A DNA stretch of 64,000 nt from Nitrosomonadaceae bacterium. Its GTDB lineage: Bacteria; Pseudomonadota; Gammaproteobacteria; Burkholderiales; Nitrosomonadaceae. A model generated the notes under the pieces. It had not been told where the DNA came from. It made no database searches and saw only the letters and a program-made list of their open reading frames with translations. The stretch's first letter is position 1; each line of letters opens with the position of its first letter. Of the stretch, positions 27,912 to 36,574 are shown piece by piece. The DNA is taken from assembly GCA_919902515.1 (NCBI GenBank), contig CAKKRD010000010.1, forward strand, positions 1 through 64,000. Direction: 5' to 3'. Position numbers and translations under genes: made by a program.

Positions 27912-29201
27912 ATGCAAATCTTCACTGTCGTCTTTGTTGCCGCCCTGCTGCTCACCACCTGTGTGCGCATGTGGCTCGCAACGCGGCACATCCACCATGT
28001 CCGCGCCCACCGCGCCAGCGTGCCCGACAACTTTTCCGCGCAAGTCGATCTGGCGGCGCACCAGAAAGCAGCCGACTATACCTGCGCCAAAACCCGTCTC
28101 GGTTATCTCAACATATTTCTGGAAGCGGCATTGCTACTGGCTCTTACCCTCGGCGGCGGGTTGAATGCCCTGGCCGCTTTCTGGTCAGACTGGCTGGGTG
28201 TTCCGATACCGCTCGACGGCAGTTCAGCAAATTACCCGATAACCCACGGCATAGCGCTGATCATCAGCACCATGCTGCTGATGAGTGTAGTAGAAATCCC
28301 CTTGAGTTACTATCGCACGTTTGTCATCGAGCAACAATTCGGCTTCAATAAAATGACACCCGCCATGTTCTTTGCCGATCTCATCAAGCAGACTGCGCTG
28401 GGTATGCTGCTCGGCATACCGCTGCTGTTCGGGGTGCTGTGGCTGATGGCGGAGATGGGTGCGCACTGGTGGCTCTACGCCTGGTTCGCATGGATGGTAT
28501 TCAACCTGCTGGTTCTGGCCATCTATCCCACCTGGATTGCGCCGCTATTCAACAAGTTCACGCCGCTGGCAGATGCTGCGCTCAAGGCGCGTATCGAACA
28601 ACTGCTGCAAAAATGCGGCTTCGAATCCAGCGGACTGTTCGTGATGGATGGTTCGCGCCGCAGCAGTCACGGCAACGCTTATTTCACCGGCTTCGGCAAA
28701 ACCAAGCGTATCGTTTTCTTCGACACTTTACTTTCGCGCCTCGACGCGGCCGAAATCGAAGCAGTGCTGGCGCATGAACTGGGACATTTCAAGTGCCGCC
28801 ACGTCATGAAACGCATCGTCTGGACTTTCGCCATGAGCCTGGTGTTCTTGTGGGGATTGGGCTACCTGATGCAGCAGGACTGGTTCTATCAGGGATTGGG
28901 CGTAACCGTTGCGGCCGTACCTTCAACCGCAATGGCACTATTGCTGTTTTTCCTGGTGATGCCCGTGTTTACCTTCCTGTTGCAGCCGCTGTCCAGCCTG
29001 TATTCGCGCAAACACGAATTTGAAGCTGACGAATACGCCGCACACAAAGCCTCTGCCACCGATCTCATCCGTGCACTGGTAAAGCTCTACCAGGACAATG
29101 CCGCAACGCTCACTCCCGACCCGCTGCATTCGGCATTTTATGACTCTCATCCGCCTGCTGCGTTAAGGATAGCGCGGCTGCAGAACCTAGCGCATAATTA
29201 A
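27912..29201 (+). CDS. M48 family (STE24-type) membrane zinc metallopeptidase
   Basis: About 429 aa from ATG 27912; upstream in-frame TTG codons are less likely. Several membrane helices flank the zinc motif HELGH (VLAHELGHFKCRH), with the third ligand glutamate in EFEADEYAAHKA. The length and the N-terminal M48-N region, with YRTFVIEQQFGFNKMTP, place it with CaaX-prenyl-protease-1/STE24-like enzymes rather than the ~290-aa HtpX. In bacteria these probably degrade misfolded membrane proteins. It is followed by phhB and rsgA on the same strand, an arrangement common in betaproteobacteria. Confidence 0.9.
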   Translation: MQIFTVVFVAALLLTTCVRMWLATRHIHHVRAHRASVPDNFSAQVDLAAHQKAADYTCAKTRLGYLNIFLEAALLLALTLGGGLNALAAFWSDWLGVPIPLDGSSANYPITHGIALIISTMLLMSVVEIPLSYYRTFVIEQQFGFNKMTPAMFFADLIKQTALGMLLGIPLLFGVLWLMAEMGAHWWLYAWFAWMVFNLLVLAIYPTWIAPLFNKFTPLADAALKARIEQLLQKCGFESSGLFVMDGSRRSSHGNAYFTGFGKTKRIVFFDTLLSRLDAAEIEAVLAHELGHFKCRHVMKRIVWTFAMSLVFLWGLGYLMQQDWFYQGLGVTVAAVPSTAMALLLFFLVMPVFTFLLQPLSSLYSRKHEFEADEYAAHKASATDLIRALVKLYQDNAATLTPDPLHSAFYDSHPPAALRIARLQNLAHN

Positions 29202-29250
29202 CGTAGAAATCTCGACTCGTTCCTCCACCTTACATAGCATAGGAGAGACC

Positions 29251-29592
29251 ATGAATACTTCCGTCTGCGATCTCGCAACCAAGCAATGCAAACCCTGCGA
29301 AGGCGGCATGCCGCCGCTCACGCCCACTGAAGTTGCCACGCTGCTGCCGCAGCTTGAGGGCTGGCAGCTTCTCGACCAGCGGATCGGAAAAACCTACGAT
29401 TTCAAGAATTATTATCAGACCATGGCGTTCGTCAACGCCGTTGCGTGGGTTTCGCACCGCGAGGATCATCATCCGGACATCACGGTCGGCTACAATAAAT
29501 GCCGCGTGGAATACACCACTCACGCCGTCAATGGACTGTCCGAGAATGATTTTATTTGCGCGGCAAAGATCGATGCCCTGTTCAGGATTTGA
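29251..29592 (+). CDS. phhB: 4a-hydroxytetrahydrobiopterin dehydratase (PCD)
   Basis: 113 aa. The PCD motif HREDHHPDITVGYNKCRV carries the catalytic histidines. The N-terminal 20 residues contain CDLATKQCKPCEGG, a cysteine-bearing extension seen in many proteobacterial PCDs. The enzyme dehydrates 4a-hydroxy-pterins formed by aromatic amino acid hydroxylases; no hydroxylase gene is in the window. AGGAGAG precedes the ATG. The stop codon overlaps the likely rsgA start. Confidence 0.92.
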   Translation: MNTSVCDLATKQCKPCEGGMPPLTPTEVATLLPQLEGWQLLDQRIGKTYDFKNYYQTMAFVNAVAWVSHREDHHPDITVGYNKCRVEYTTHAVNGLSENDFICAAKIDALFRI

Positions 29593-30506
29593 GCCCGGTC
29601 CGCCACTCCTCGCCTGTCTCACCCGCACCTGTTGCAGGACAGATCGTCGCCGCATTCGGCCGGCATTATCTGGTTGAAACCGCAAGCGGGGTAACCCTGT
29701 CCTGCGTGATGCGCGGCAAGAAAGGCGGTGCGGCCTGCGGTGACCAAGTGCTGATTCAGCCCGCCACGCCCGGACAAGGCGTGATCGAAACCATCCTGCC
29801 ACGTTCCACGCTACTTTACCGCAGCGACGCTTTCCGCGAAAAACTGATCGCCGCCAACGTCACTCAGATCGTCATCGTGGTAGCTGCTGTTCCCAGCTTC
29901 AGTGAAGAACTGGTGAACCGTTGCCTCGCCGCCGCCGAAAGCCAGCGGATCAAAGCGTTGATCGTGCTCAACAAGGCCGATCTCGCTGACCCCACGCGCG
30001 CTGCTGCCGCTACTCTCCTGCTCTACCGGGAACTGGGCTATCCGCTGCTGCAGCTCAGCGCCAAGGAAGATGTCACCCCGCTGCTGCCATATCTGCAAGG
30101 CCAGCTCAGCGTGCTGGTAGGACAATCGGGCATGGGCAAATCCACCCTTATCAATGCGCTCATCCCGGCTGCAGAACGCGCCACTGCAGAGATTTCCGTC
30201 GCACTCGATACTGGACGCCACACCACCACCCACGCGCGGCTTTATCACCTCGATCAGAATAGCCGCCTGATCGATTCCCCCGGCATGCAGGAATTCGGTC
30301 TGCATCATATTGACGAAGCCGATCTGGCGTGGGGATTCATCGAATTTCACCCCTACCTCGGGCAATGCAGATTCAGCAATTGCCGGCACACCGGCGAACC
30401 TGGCTGCGCGCTGGCACAAGCGGCAGAAGAAGGAAGAATCCACCCACGGCGTCTTGCTTTCTACCGGAAACTGGCCGCATCACTGGGGAATGCGTCGCGG
30501 AAGTGA
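29589..30506 (+). CDS. rsgA: Ribosome small subunit biogenesis GTPase RsgA
   Basis: About 305 aa. Circularly permuted GTPase motifs appear in the order G4 (VLNKADL), G1 (VGQSGMGKST), G3 (DSPGMQEF), with an N-terminal OB fold and a C-terminal zinc knuckle (CRFSNCRHTGEPGC). It assists late 30S assembly. Start choice: the open frame extends upstream to 29556, but the TTG at 29589 overlaps the phhB stop as TTGA and yields a normal N-terminus (SPVRHSSP). No ATG is available before the OB fold. The start is therefore uncertain by up to 11 codons. Confidence 0.92.
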   Translation: MSPVRHSSPVSPAPVAGQIVAAFGRHYLVETASGVTLSCVMRGKKGGAACGDQVLIQPATPGQGVIETILPRSTLLYRSDAFREKLIAANVTQIVIVVAAVPSFSEELVNRCLAAAESQRIKALIVLNKADLADPTRAAAATLLLYRELGYPLLQLSAKEDVTPLLPYLQGQLSVLVGQSGMGKSTLINALIPAAERATAEISVALDTGRHTTTHARLYHLDQNSRLIDSPGMQEFGLHHIDEADLAWGFIEFHPYLGQCRFSNCRHTGEPGCALAQAAEEGRIHPRRLAFYRKLAASLGNASRK

Positions 30507-30539
30507 GGGCCAGCGTTGGCTGCCGGAGGCAACGGCTTG

Positions 30540-33089
30540 CTAGGCCGCAGCCCGGCTCCCTTGTTCGTACTGCCGGTAGAATGTTTGCTTCAGGAGCTCG
30601 GCTGAGCCGATGTACCCCAGCACAATCAGCCCCATGAGTCCGAGAAAGAGGGGCGGAAGCGGCACAAAGCCAAACAGATTGCCGAGCGGCGTATACGGGA
30701 GCGCGACAGCAGCAGCGGCTACAGCCAGCGTCGCCAGCGTCAGTGCTGTGGACGGCCTGCTCCTCCAGAACGGACCGCGAGTGCGAATGACGAGCACAAC
30801 CAGCGCAGCCGACACGACGGATTCGACGAACCAGCCGCTACGAAACAGCTCGGGAGAAGCTTCCAGGATGAAGAACAACACCCCGAATGTGAGGAAGTCG
30901 AAAACGGAACTGAGCAACCCGAACTTGAGCATGAAGTCGCGGATGAATTTCATGTCCCAGCGCTGGGGCCGCTCGACCGATTCGGTATCTACTCTGTCCG
31001 TGGCGATGGTCATTTCCGGCAAATCAGTCATCAAATTGGTGAGCAGAATCTGCTTTGGCAGCAGCGGCAGAAAAGGCAGGAAAAGCGATGCGCCGGCCAT
31101 GCTGAACATGTTGCCGAAGTTTGCGCTCGTGGCCATGAAAACGTATTTCATGGTATTCGCAAAGGTTGCACGGCCCGCACGCACACCGGCAGCAAGCACG
31201 GCGAGATCCGGCTCGAGCAACACGATGTCAGCGGCTTCCTTCGCTACATCCGCGGCACCTTGAACCGATAAGCCGACGTCCGCCGCGTGCAGCGCTGGAG
31301 CATCGTTGATGCCGTCGCCCAGGTAGCCAACTACATGGCCTGCCGTGCGCAGTGCACGGATGATGCGCTCTTTTTGGTTCGGCTCAACCTCGGCAAAAAT
31401 GTCTGTCATCCGCGCCAACTGTGGCAGCGCCTCGTCGCTTACCTGTCGCAGTTCCTGCCCGCTCACGATACGCGCATCAACCAGGCCGATCTGCCTGGCT
31501 ACTTCTCGCGCCACCAACTGATTGTCCCCGGTAATCACCTTGAGCGCGATACCAAGACCTTGCAGCTCCAGGATCGTTGCCGCAATCCCTGCTTTCGGTG
31601 GATCCGAGAATAGCAGAAAGCCGACAAACGTGAGATCTGTCTCGTCTTCCCGTCCGGCAACGCAGCGCCCCGGCAATGACTTTATCGCAATTCCAAGCGT
31701 GCGCAGCCCGCGTGCACTAAACGCGGCATAGCGCTCAAGGATCGCCTGCTGCTGCCCCGCAATCGGAACAATCTCGCCGTCGCTCAACTCTACCGTAGCG
31801 CACGCCTCGATCACCTGTGACAGCGCTCCCTTGGTCACGAGTACGGCTTGTCCATCCATGGCTGCCAGCACACTCAGACGTTTGCGTGTGAAATCGTACG
31901 GTATCTCGTCAAGGCGCACTGCGCCAAAAGTCCCGTGATTGGCCGCCACCGTAATAGCATCGTCGATCGGGTTGTTAAAACCAGTTTGGAATGTCGCGTT
32001 GATTGCTGCCAGCTGCAGCGTACGCTCGCTTGGATTCCCTTCTGCATCCAGCGCGCCTTCCAGGCTGACCTTGCCTTCTGTAAGCGTGCCTGTCTTGTCC
32101 GAGCACAGCACGTCCATGCTGCCAAAGTTCTCGATCGAAACGAGTCGTTTAACGATAACTTTCTTGGCGGCCATCCGGCGAGCCCCGCTGGCTAGATTTA
32201 CACTAATGATTGCCGGCAGCAATTCGGGGGTCAGACCGACAGCAAGCGCCAGCGCGAACAGAAACGAATCGAGGACCGGCCGCTGCAACAGGACGTTGAA
32301 GGCAAAGATCAGGATCACGAGGATCAGCGTCAACCGGATCAGCAATGTGCCAAATTGACGCACTCCGCGCTCGAAATCCGTTTCCTCCGGCCGAGTCCGC
32401 AACTGCTGTGCGATCGCACCGAATTCCGTGTTGCGGCCCGTTCGTATGACCAGAGCCCGGCCATTCCCACTGACCACATGGGTGCCCTGGAACAGCGCAT
32501 TGGTGCGGCGTGCCAGCGGCGTGTCTACCGGCAAATCGGCCGCGGCCTTCTCGACCGGGAATGTCTCCCCGGTCAGGGTTGCCTCGTTGACAAATAGATC
32601 GCGTGACTCCAACAAGCGGCAATCTGCAGGTACGCCAGAACCTGCGGAAAGGAGAACAATATCACCTGGCACCACCTCATCCCGCGGCACTCTGGTTGCC
32701 GCACCATCGCGCATGACCATGGCACTTAGTTCGACCATTTGCTGCAAGCTGGCGACGACCGTCGCGGCACGGAATTCTTGCCAGAAACCCAGCAAACCGC
32801 TGGCGGCAACGATAAAGAGAATGATGAACCCATCGCTCGGGTCGTGCACCGCGAACGACAGAATCGCTGCGACAATCAAGATCAGGACAATAGGAGAGCC
32901 AAACTGTCGCAACAGTAAGGAAACAACGCTGGGTGCGCCATTATCCTCGAGTGCGTTGGCACCAAAATGTTTAAGCCGCTCAGTCGCCTCGGCCGTGCTG
33001 AGGCCATCAATCGATGTATCGATATCCTGGGCTGTCTCTTCGACACTGCGCGCCCACCACGGCGAGTCTTTCGATCTCGTGAAATTCAC
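30540..33089 (-). CDS. mgtA: Magnesium-translocating P-type ATPase
   Basis: About 849 aa with a GTG start at 33089, chosen because AGGTGAGG lies 8 bases upstream; a GTG at 33155 has no such site. P-type features: phosphorylation motif CSDKTGTLTEG, actuator loop TLTGETFPVEK, hinge GDGINDAPALHAADVG, and ITGDNQLVAREVARQIG. The overall length, C-terminal six-helix layout and FWARSVEE-like N-terminus match the P3B MgtA/MgtB type, which imports Mg2+. Convergent with rsgA (33-base gap). No Mg2+ riboswitch was evident in the ~260-base leader. Confidence 0.9.
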   Translation of the reverse strand: MNFTRSKDSPWWARSVEETAQDIDTSIDGLSTAEATERLKHFGANALEDNGAPSVVSLLLRQFGSPIVLILIVAAILSFAVHDPSDGFIILFIVAASGLLGFWQEFRAATVVASLQQMVELSAMVMRDGAATRVPRDEVVPGDIVLLSAGSGVPADCRLLESRDLFVNEATLTGETFPVEKAAADLPVDTPLARRTNALFQGTHVVSGNGRALVIRTGRNTEFGAIAQQLRTRPEETDFERGVRQFGTLLIRLTLILVILIFAFNVLLQRPVLDSFLFALALAVGLTPELLPAIISVNLASGARRMAAKKVIVKRLVSIENFGSMDVLCSDKTGTLTEGKVSLEGALDAEGNPSERTLQLAAINATFQTGFNNPIDDAITVAANHGTFGAVRLDEIPYDFTRKRLSVLAAMDGQAVLVTKGALSQVIEACATVELSDGEIVPIAGQQQAILERYAAFSARGLRTLGIAIKSLPGRCVAGREDETDLTFVGFLLFSDPPKAGIAATILELQGLGIALKVITGDNQLVAREVARQIGLVDARIVSGQELRQVSDEALPQLARMTDIFAEVEPNQKERIIRALRTAGHVVGYLGDGINDAPALHAADVGLSVQGAADVAKEAADIVLLEPDLAVLAAGVRAGRATFANTMKYVFMATSANFGNMFSMAGASLFLPFLPLLPKQILLTNLMTDLPEMTIATDRVDTESVERPQRWDMKFIRDFMLKFGLLSSVFDFLTFGVLFFILEASPELFRSGWFVESVVSAALVVLVIRTRGPFWRSRPSTALTLATLAVAAAAVALPYTPLGNLFGFVPLPPLFLGLMGLIVLGYIGSAELLKQTFYRQYEQGSRAAA

Positions 33090-33352
33090 CAGAAAATCCT
33101 CACCTAGACATTCGCCGAGAACACGACGATATCGCACAATAAGAGATAGACCCACATATTATTATGTTTAAGCCATAATCACAGGGTCTCAAGAAGAATA
33201 GAACAGGGCAGGAGCGTCGCATCCGCAGTGCGGTGTTACGGTGAAGTCTTGACGCTACCCGCTATACCGGGCAGTCAGTTGCAATGAATAATGTCAGACA
33301 GACAGATTCCAGCGTCTGTTTTGCCGAACGGGCGGGAAATTTGAGTAAAAGA

Positions 33353-33676
33353 TCAGATCAGTATGAGGCCGTCGGCCCTTCCACCCAGAGGCAGTCTGAA
33401 ATCAGGCACATGCCACCAAATTCCTTCAACCTGGGGGCGTAGCGCCGCAACCACTTTCTGTGCCTGCTCTTCCTGGCAGGCAAGAATCACCATGGCATTT
33501 TCTTCCTGTAAAAAGAGACCGTCAGGGCGCCGTTCACCGCGCGAACCGAGACCGCCCGTATGCTTGATGAAAGTGTAGCCGCGCACACCGGTTGATTCCA
33601 GCAATGCGATCAATTCGTTGAGCTTCTCCTCATCGACGACGATCTCGAACCGTTTCATTGTTATCGTATTATTCAT
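33353..33676 (-). CDS. P-II-like signalling protein, copy 1, with frameshifted C-terminus
   Basis: As written, 107 aa. Residues 1-80 closely match copy 2 at 44996 (RFEIVVDEEKLNELIALL, TGGLGSRGERRPDG, FLQEENAMVILACQEEQAQK). After ALRP the frames part. A run of five C (plus-strand G at 33433-33437) stands where copy 2 has three C, with a net gain of one base. Read without that base the end becomes GGMCLISDCLWVEG and stops at 33358, as in copy 2. As written it reads a shifted tail with no cysteine pair. The family has a ferredoxin-like fold and resembles SbtB/CPII regulators of bicarbonate uptake. It has its own promoter, downstream of the terminator ending the carbon-uptake operon. It may be a true lesion or a homopolymer error. 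Confidence 0.75.
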   Translation of the reverse strand: MNNTITMKRFEIVVDEEKLNELIALLESTGVRGYTFIKHTGGLGSRGERRPDGLFLQEENAMVILACQEEQAQKVVAALRPQVEGIWWHVPDFRLPLGGRADGLILI

Positions 33677-33720
33677 GGTTTCTCCGAAACGTAATTCTGA
33701 ATTGAGTGCTTCCTGTTAAT

Positions 33721-33749
33721 TTCATAGATGACGTAACCTCTGCCGTCAA
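33721..33749 (-). promoter_or_regulatory. Sigma-70-like promoter for P-II-like copy 1
   Basis: Read on the minus strand: TTGACG (33749-33744), 17 bases, TATGAA (33726-33721). It lies about 45 bases upstream of the P-II-like start, after the strong terminator at 33848-33891. The gene is then followed from GGAG seven bases before its ATG. This supports separate transcription from the upstream operon. Confidence 0.6.
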
Positions 33750-33847
33750 GCGGATAATCTGCAACCACCTATTTTTGCTGCGATAACTTGTTCACGGCGG
33801 ACAGGAATTCAGTTTGTGCCGCATCGCGGCGCGAATCTGGCGTGAGT

Positions 33848-33891
33848 AAAAAAAGCGGCAGCGCCAGTTCCCTCTTGAACTGGCGCTGCCG
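33848..33891 (-). terminator. Strong intrinsic terminator ending the DAB-type operon
   Basis: A perfect 15-bp stem (33856-33870 with 33877-33891) and 6-base loop. On the minus strand it is followed by seven T residues (plus-strand A at 33848-33854). It begins just after the carbonic-anhydrase-like stop codon, so it closes that operon and separates it from P-II-like copy 1. Confidence 0.92.
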
Positions 33892-33904
33892 TTTGTAGTC
33901 CCTG

Positions 33905-34975
33905 CTAAGCCGCTTTGTAAGTTACCGGGTTGGAAACCTTGTCCAAACGCTCCAGCACTTCAAATTTTCTTGTGTTCAGATCGGTACACCCGGTGAGTAT
34001 GTTCAAATGCGGCACCAGATCCGGAACCTTGGCCTTGATGACATCGAGCGCAAATTTACTCAGGAATCTGGCTTTCTCTTTCGCCAGCTCATATTCGGGA
34101 CCAATTTGTCTATAAGCAGCCGAAGTCATGAGCACAATACCGCTTGGGTCGACCCGGCCATCGTCGATGTTGCCTTTCAGCAATACAGCCGCAGTTCCAA
34201 TCGCATCGAAAAGATTCGGATCAAACGGCCCGACTATGAAAGCCGTATTGATGGCATGCAGCCAGTCAAAGCCGCGTCCTACTCCCAAGACCCATTCCTT
34301 GTGTTCGGCATCCTCGATCGGCCTGTTGGAAGTACGGATCATTCGAGAGTGTTTGATGTTTCCTTCAACCAGCGGGGTCATATCCTTGAAAATCCGTTCC
34401 GGCATTGAAGGATACAGTGAACGCAGCATGCTTTCCAATTCGAGTCCGGACAAGCCTTCCTTCACTTCAGCCAGATCAACAACACGACCATCTTCGCCAT
34501 GCAGGATCAAAGCGTCCAAGTCGGTCTCAATGCCACACACAATGGGCACCACGGCACCCTTGCCATAAATACGCTCAAACTGGTTCTTGAGCTTTATGGC
34601 CGTATCTCTGGCAGCATTGGTATCGTAATTGAATCCTCTGCAACCACGGTGAACATCCCCGCGCGCAAAATGATAGGTCACAAAGATCAGGCAGTGCCTG
34701 CCGCGGCTGATGGAGTACTGCGCCCAGTTGTCCAAGGTTGCCTGAAAAAATGGCCAGCCCAGATCAAACTTGCCACCCAAGTTGCGAAAAGGCTGGATGA
34801 TGCCAACTGCGGTTCGCGTCATGACCGGCAAATGAAGCCTGCCATCCATGCATTTGAGCGCCGCTATTTCAGTGGGGTGCTCACCCCGGTATCTGCGGCG
34901 CTCCATGGCCAAATCAATAAAAGTTCGAGAGTGGCGCGCATTCAAATCAAGCAGGTAATCAGTTCCGGTATTCAT
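33905..34975 (-). CDS. CsoSCA-like (carboxysomal-type) carbonic anhydrase homologue
   Basis: 356 aa. Zinc-site residues of the beta class are recognisable: C42-x-D44-x-R46 in ALKCMDGRL, then H102 and C112 in THFARGDVHRGC-like sequence (YHFARGDVHRGCRG). The 10-residue H-to-C step is like CsoSCA and unlike ordinary beta enzymes (HxxC). HRGC at 109-112 could also act. The segment CGIETDLDALILHGEDG (148-164) recalls the CsoSCA middle domain. It would interconvert CO2 and bicarbonate. It is the last gene of the DAB-type operon, 94 bases after a NuoM-like gene and followed by a terminator. No RuBisCO or shell genes are in the window. At 356 aa it is shorter than shell CsoSCA (~500), so probably not a shell protein. 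Assignment rests on motifs. Confidence 0.65.
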   Translation of the reverse strand: MNTGTDYLLDLNARHSRTFIDLAMERRRYRGEHPTEIAALKCMDGRLHLPVMTRTAVGIIQPFRNLGGKFDLGWPFFQATLDNWAQYSISRGRHCLIFVTYHFARGDVHRGCRGFNYDTNAARDTAIKLKNQFERIYGKGAVVPIVCGIETDLDALILHGEDGRVVDLAEVKEGLSGLELESMLRSLYPSMPERIFKDMTPLVEGNIKHSRMIRTSNRPIEDAEHKEWVLGVGRGFDWLHAINTAFIVGPFDPNLFDAIGTAAVLLKGNIDDGRVDPSGIVLMTSAAYRQIGPEYELAKEKARFLSKFALDVIKAKVPDLVPHLNILTGCTDLNTRKFEVLERLDKVSNPVTYKAA

Positions 34976-35068
34976 AGGTCTATCTCCACAGTTAGATGCA
35001 ATATTATAGCGAATGGGTGGTAAAAAAGAAAAGCCCTGGGGGATACAAAAATTTCTAGCGGTTACGCC

Positions 35069-36574
35069 CTAAGGAGCTGGATTAAGTAGCCGCGACAACC
35101 ATACTTCTGACGCCATTTGGTTGATATGCAGCACGCTGTCCGGGAAAAACCCAAACACCAGAACCAGCAGAGCGGGAACACATAGCAGAGCCAGTTCACG
35201 CGGGGATAGGTCTTGCGCCTGATTGACAACGGATTGCGTGATCGGACCGAAAAACGCACGGCGGATATAGGACAACATGTATGCAGCACCGAGGACTGCA
35301 CCGACCAATGCAGCGATGCCCAAACTAGCGTGTGCTTTTAATGCACCGATAATCAACATCAGTTCAGCAGGAAAACCGCTGGTTCCCGGTACCCCGATAC
35401 TGGCCAGGGTAAACAAGAAATAAAAACAGGTCAGCCGTGGCATCACTTTGGCCAGACCACCCAAGTGGATAATTTCGGTACTGCCCAACCGGTGTTGAAT
35501 CATGCCGGCAATCAGCATCAGCGAGCTAGCCACCAAAGTGAAGTTGAGCAATTGGAAAACCGCACCCTGCAGACCCTGCATGTTCAGGGACGCGATACCA
35601 ACCACCACCAGACCGACGTGGCTGAGACTGGCATAAGCCAGCAGACGGCGCAAATTAGTTTGTTGCAAGGCGATCAACGCACCATACACAAGCGTAACCG
35701 TACCCAGAATACCCAATATCCAACTGTATTCGACCGCTGCAGCAGGGGCTAACGGCATGGTAAAACGCAAGATACCGTAAGCTCCCAGCTTCATACCAGT
35801 CAGTATCGCCGTTACGTGTGCCGGCCCCTCCATTGCAGCAGTGGGTAACCAGGTATGGAAGGGGGCTAAAGGTGCTTTGACAGCGAAACCAAGCAGTAAT
35901 AGTAGAAAAACCAGTGGTTGCAAATCAGCCGCCAAAGGTGTTTCCAGCAGGACCGGCAAGCTGAAGGATAGTGCCTGGGGAATAGCGCCGCCCACTGCCA
36001 CAGCGTGATTGGTTGCTAATATGACGATTGCAAATAGTAGCGGCACCCCGCCAAACAGCATAAACAGCGTATATTTCATCGCAGCGCCGCGGCGCTGCGA
36101 ACCGATGCCCCATAAACCGATTAAAAAGAAGAAAGGCGGCAGCGTCAATTCCCAGAATAAAAAGAACAGCACCGTATCCAGCGCCGTAAATACCCCGATG
36201 GTGACCCCTTCCAGTGCCAGCAATAATGCGAAATGAAAGCGGGGACTCTGTTGCACCGAATTCCACGAAGCAACGATCGCAGTCAGCGTCAACAGTGCTG
36301 ACATAGGCAGGAACAACACTGAGATGCCGTCAATACCGACCAGATAGTCGATATTCAGGAACGGTATCCAGGGATACTTTTCGACCAGTTGGAAACCGCC
36401 GCTACCGGCATTGAACGACTGCACTATCAGCAGCGTCAACAGCAGTTCGCAACCAGCAATTGCCAGCGCGATCACTTTGGCCAGTTTTACGGTAGGGGTG
36501 AACCCGGTGGCAATAGCACCCAGTAATGGCAACAGAATGGCAAGACTCAGTAGCGGGAAACCGGCTTCACTCAT
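35069..36574 (-). CDS. NuoM/MrpD-like proton-conducting membrane subunit (third in operon)
   Basis: 501 aa, about 14 membrane helices. All key residues of the antiporter-like family are kept: E142 (LFWELTLPPFF), K233 (FAVKAPLAPFHTWLP), K262 (TGMKLGAYG) and E404 (GFPAELMLIIG). It starts within the end of the preceding NuoM-like gene (8-base overlap). With no NADH- or quinone-binding subunits near, it is not complex I. In DUF2309 operons such subunits drive inorganic-carbon uptake using proton (or Na+) flow. Its place beside dabB is inferred from synteny. Confidence 0.85.
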   Translation of the reverse strand: MSEAGFPLLSLAILLPLLGAIATGFTPTVKLAKVIALAIAGCELLLTLLIVQSFNAGSGGFQLVEKYPWIPFLNIDYLVGIDGISVLFLPMSALLTLTAIVASWNSVQQSPRFHFALLLALEGVTIGVFTALDTVLFFLFWELTLPPFFFLIGLWGIGSQRRGAAMKYTLFMLFGGVPLLFAIVILATNHAVAVGGAIPQALSFSLPVLLETPLAADLQPLVFLLLLLGFAVKAPLAPFHTWLPTAAMEGPAHVTAILTGMKLGAYGILRFTMPLAPAAAVEYSWILGILGTVTLVYGALIALQQTNLRRLLAYASLSHVGLVVVGIASLNMQGLQGAVFQLLNFTLVASSLMLIAGMIQHRLGSTEIIHLGGLAKVMPRLTCFYFLFTLASIGVPGTSGFPAELMLIIGALKAHASLGIAALVGAVLGAAYMLSYIRRAFFGPITQSVVNQAQDLSPRELALLCVPALLVLVFGFFPDSVLHINQMASEVWLSRLLNPAP

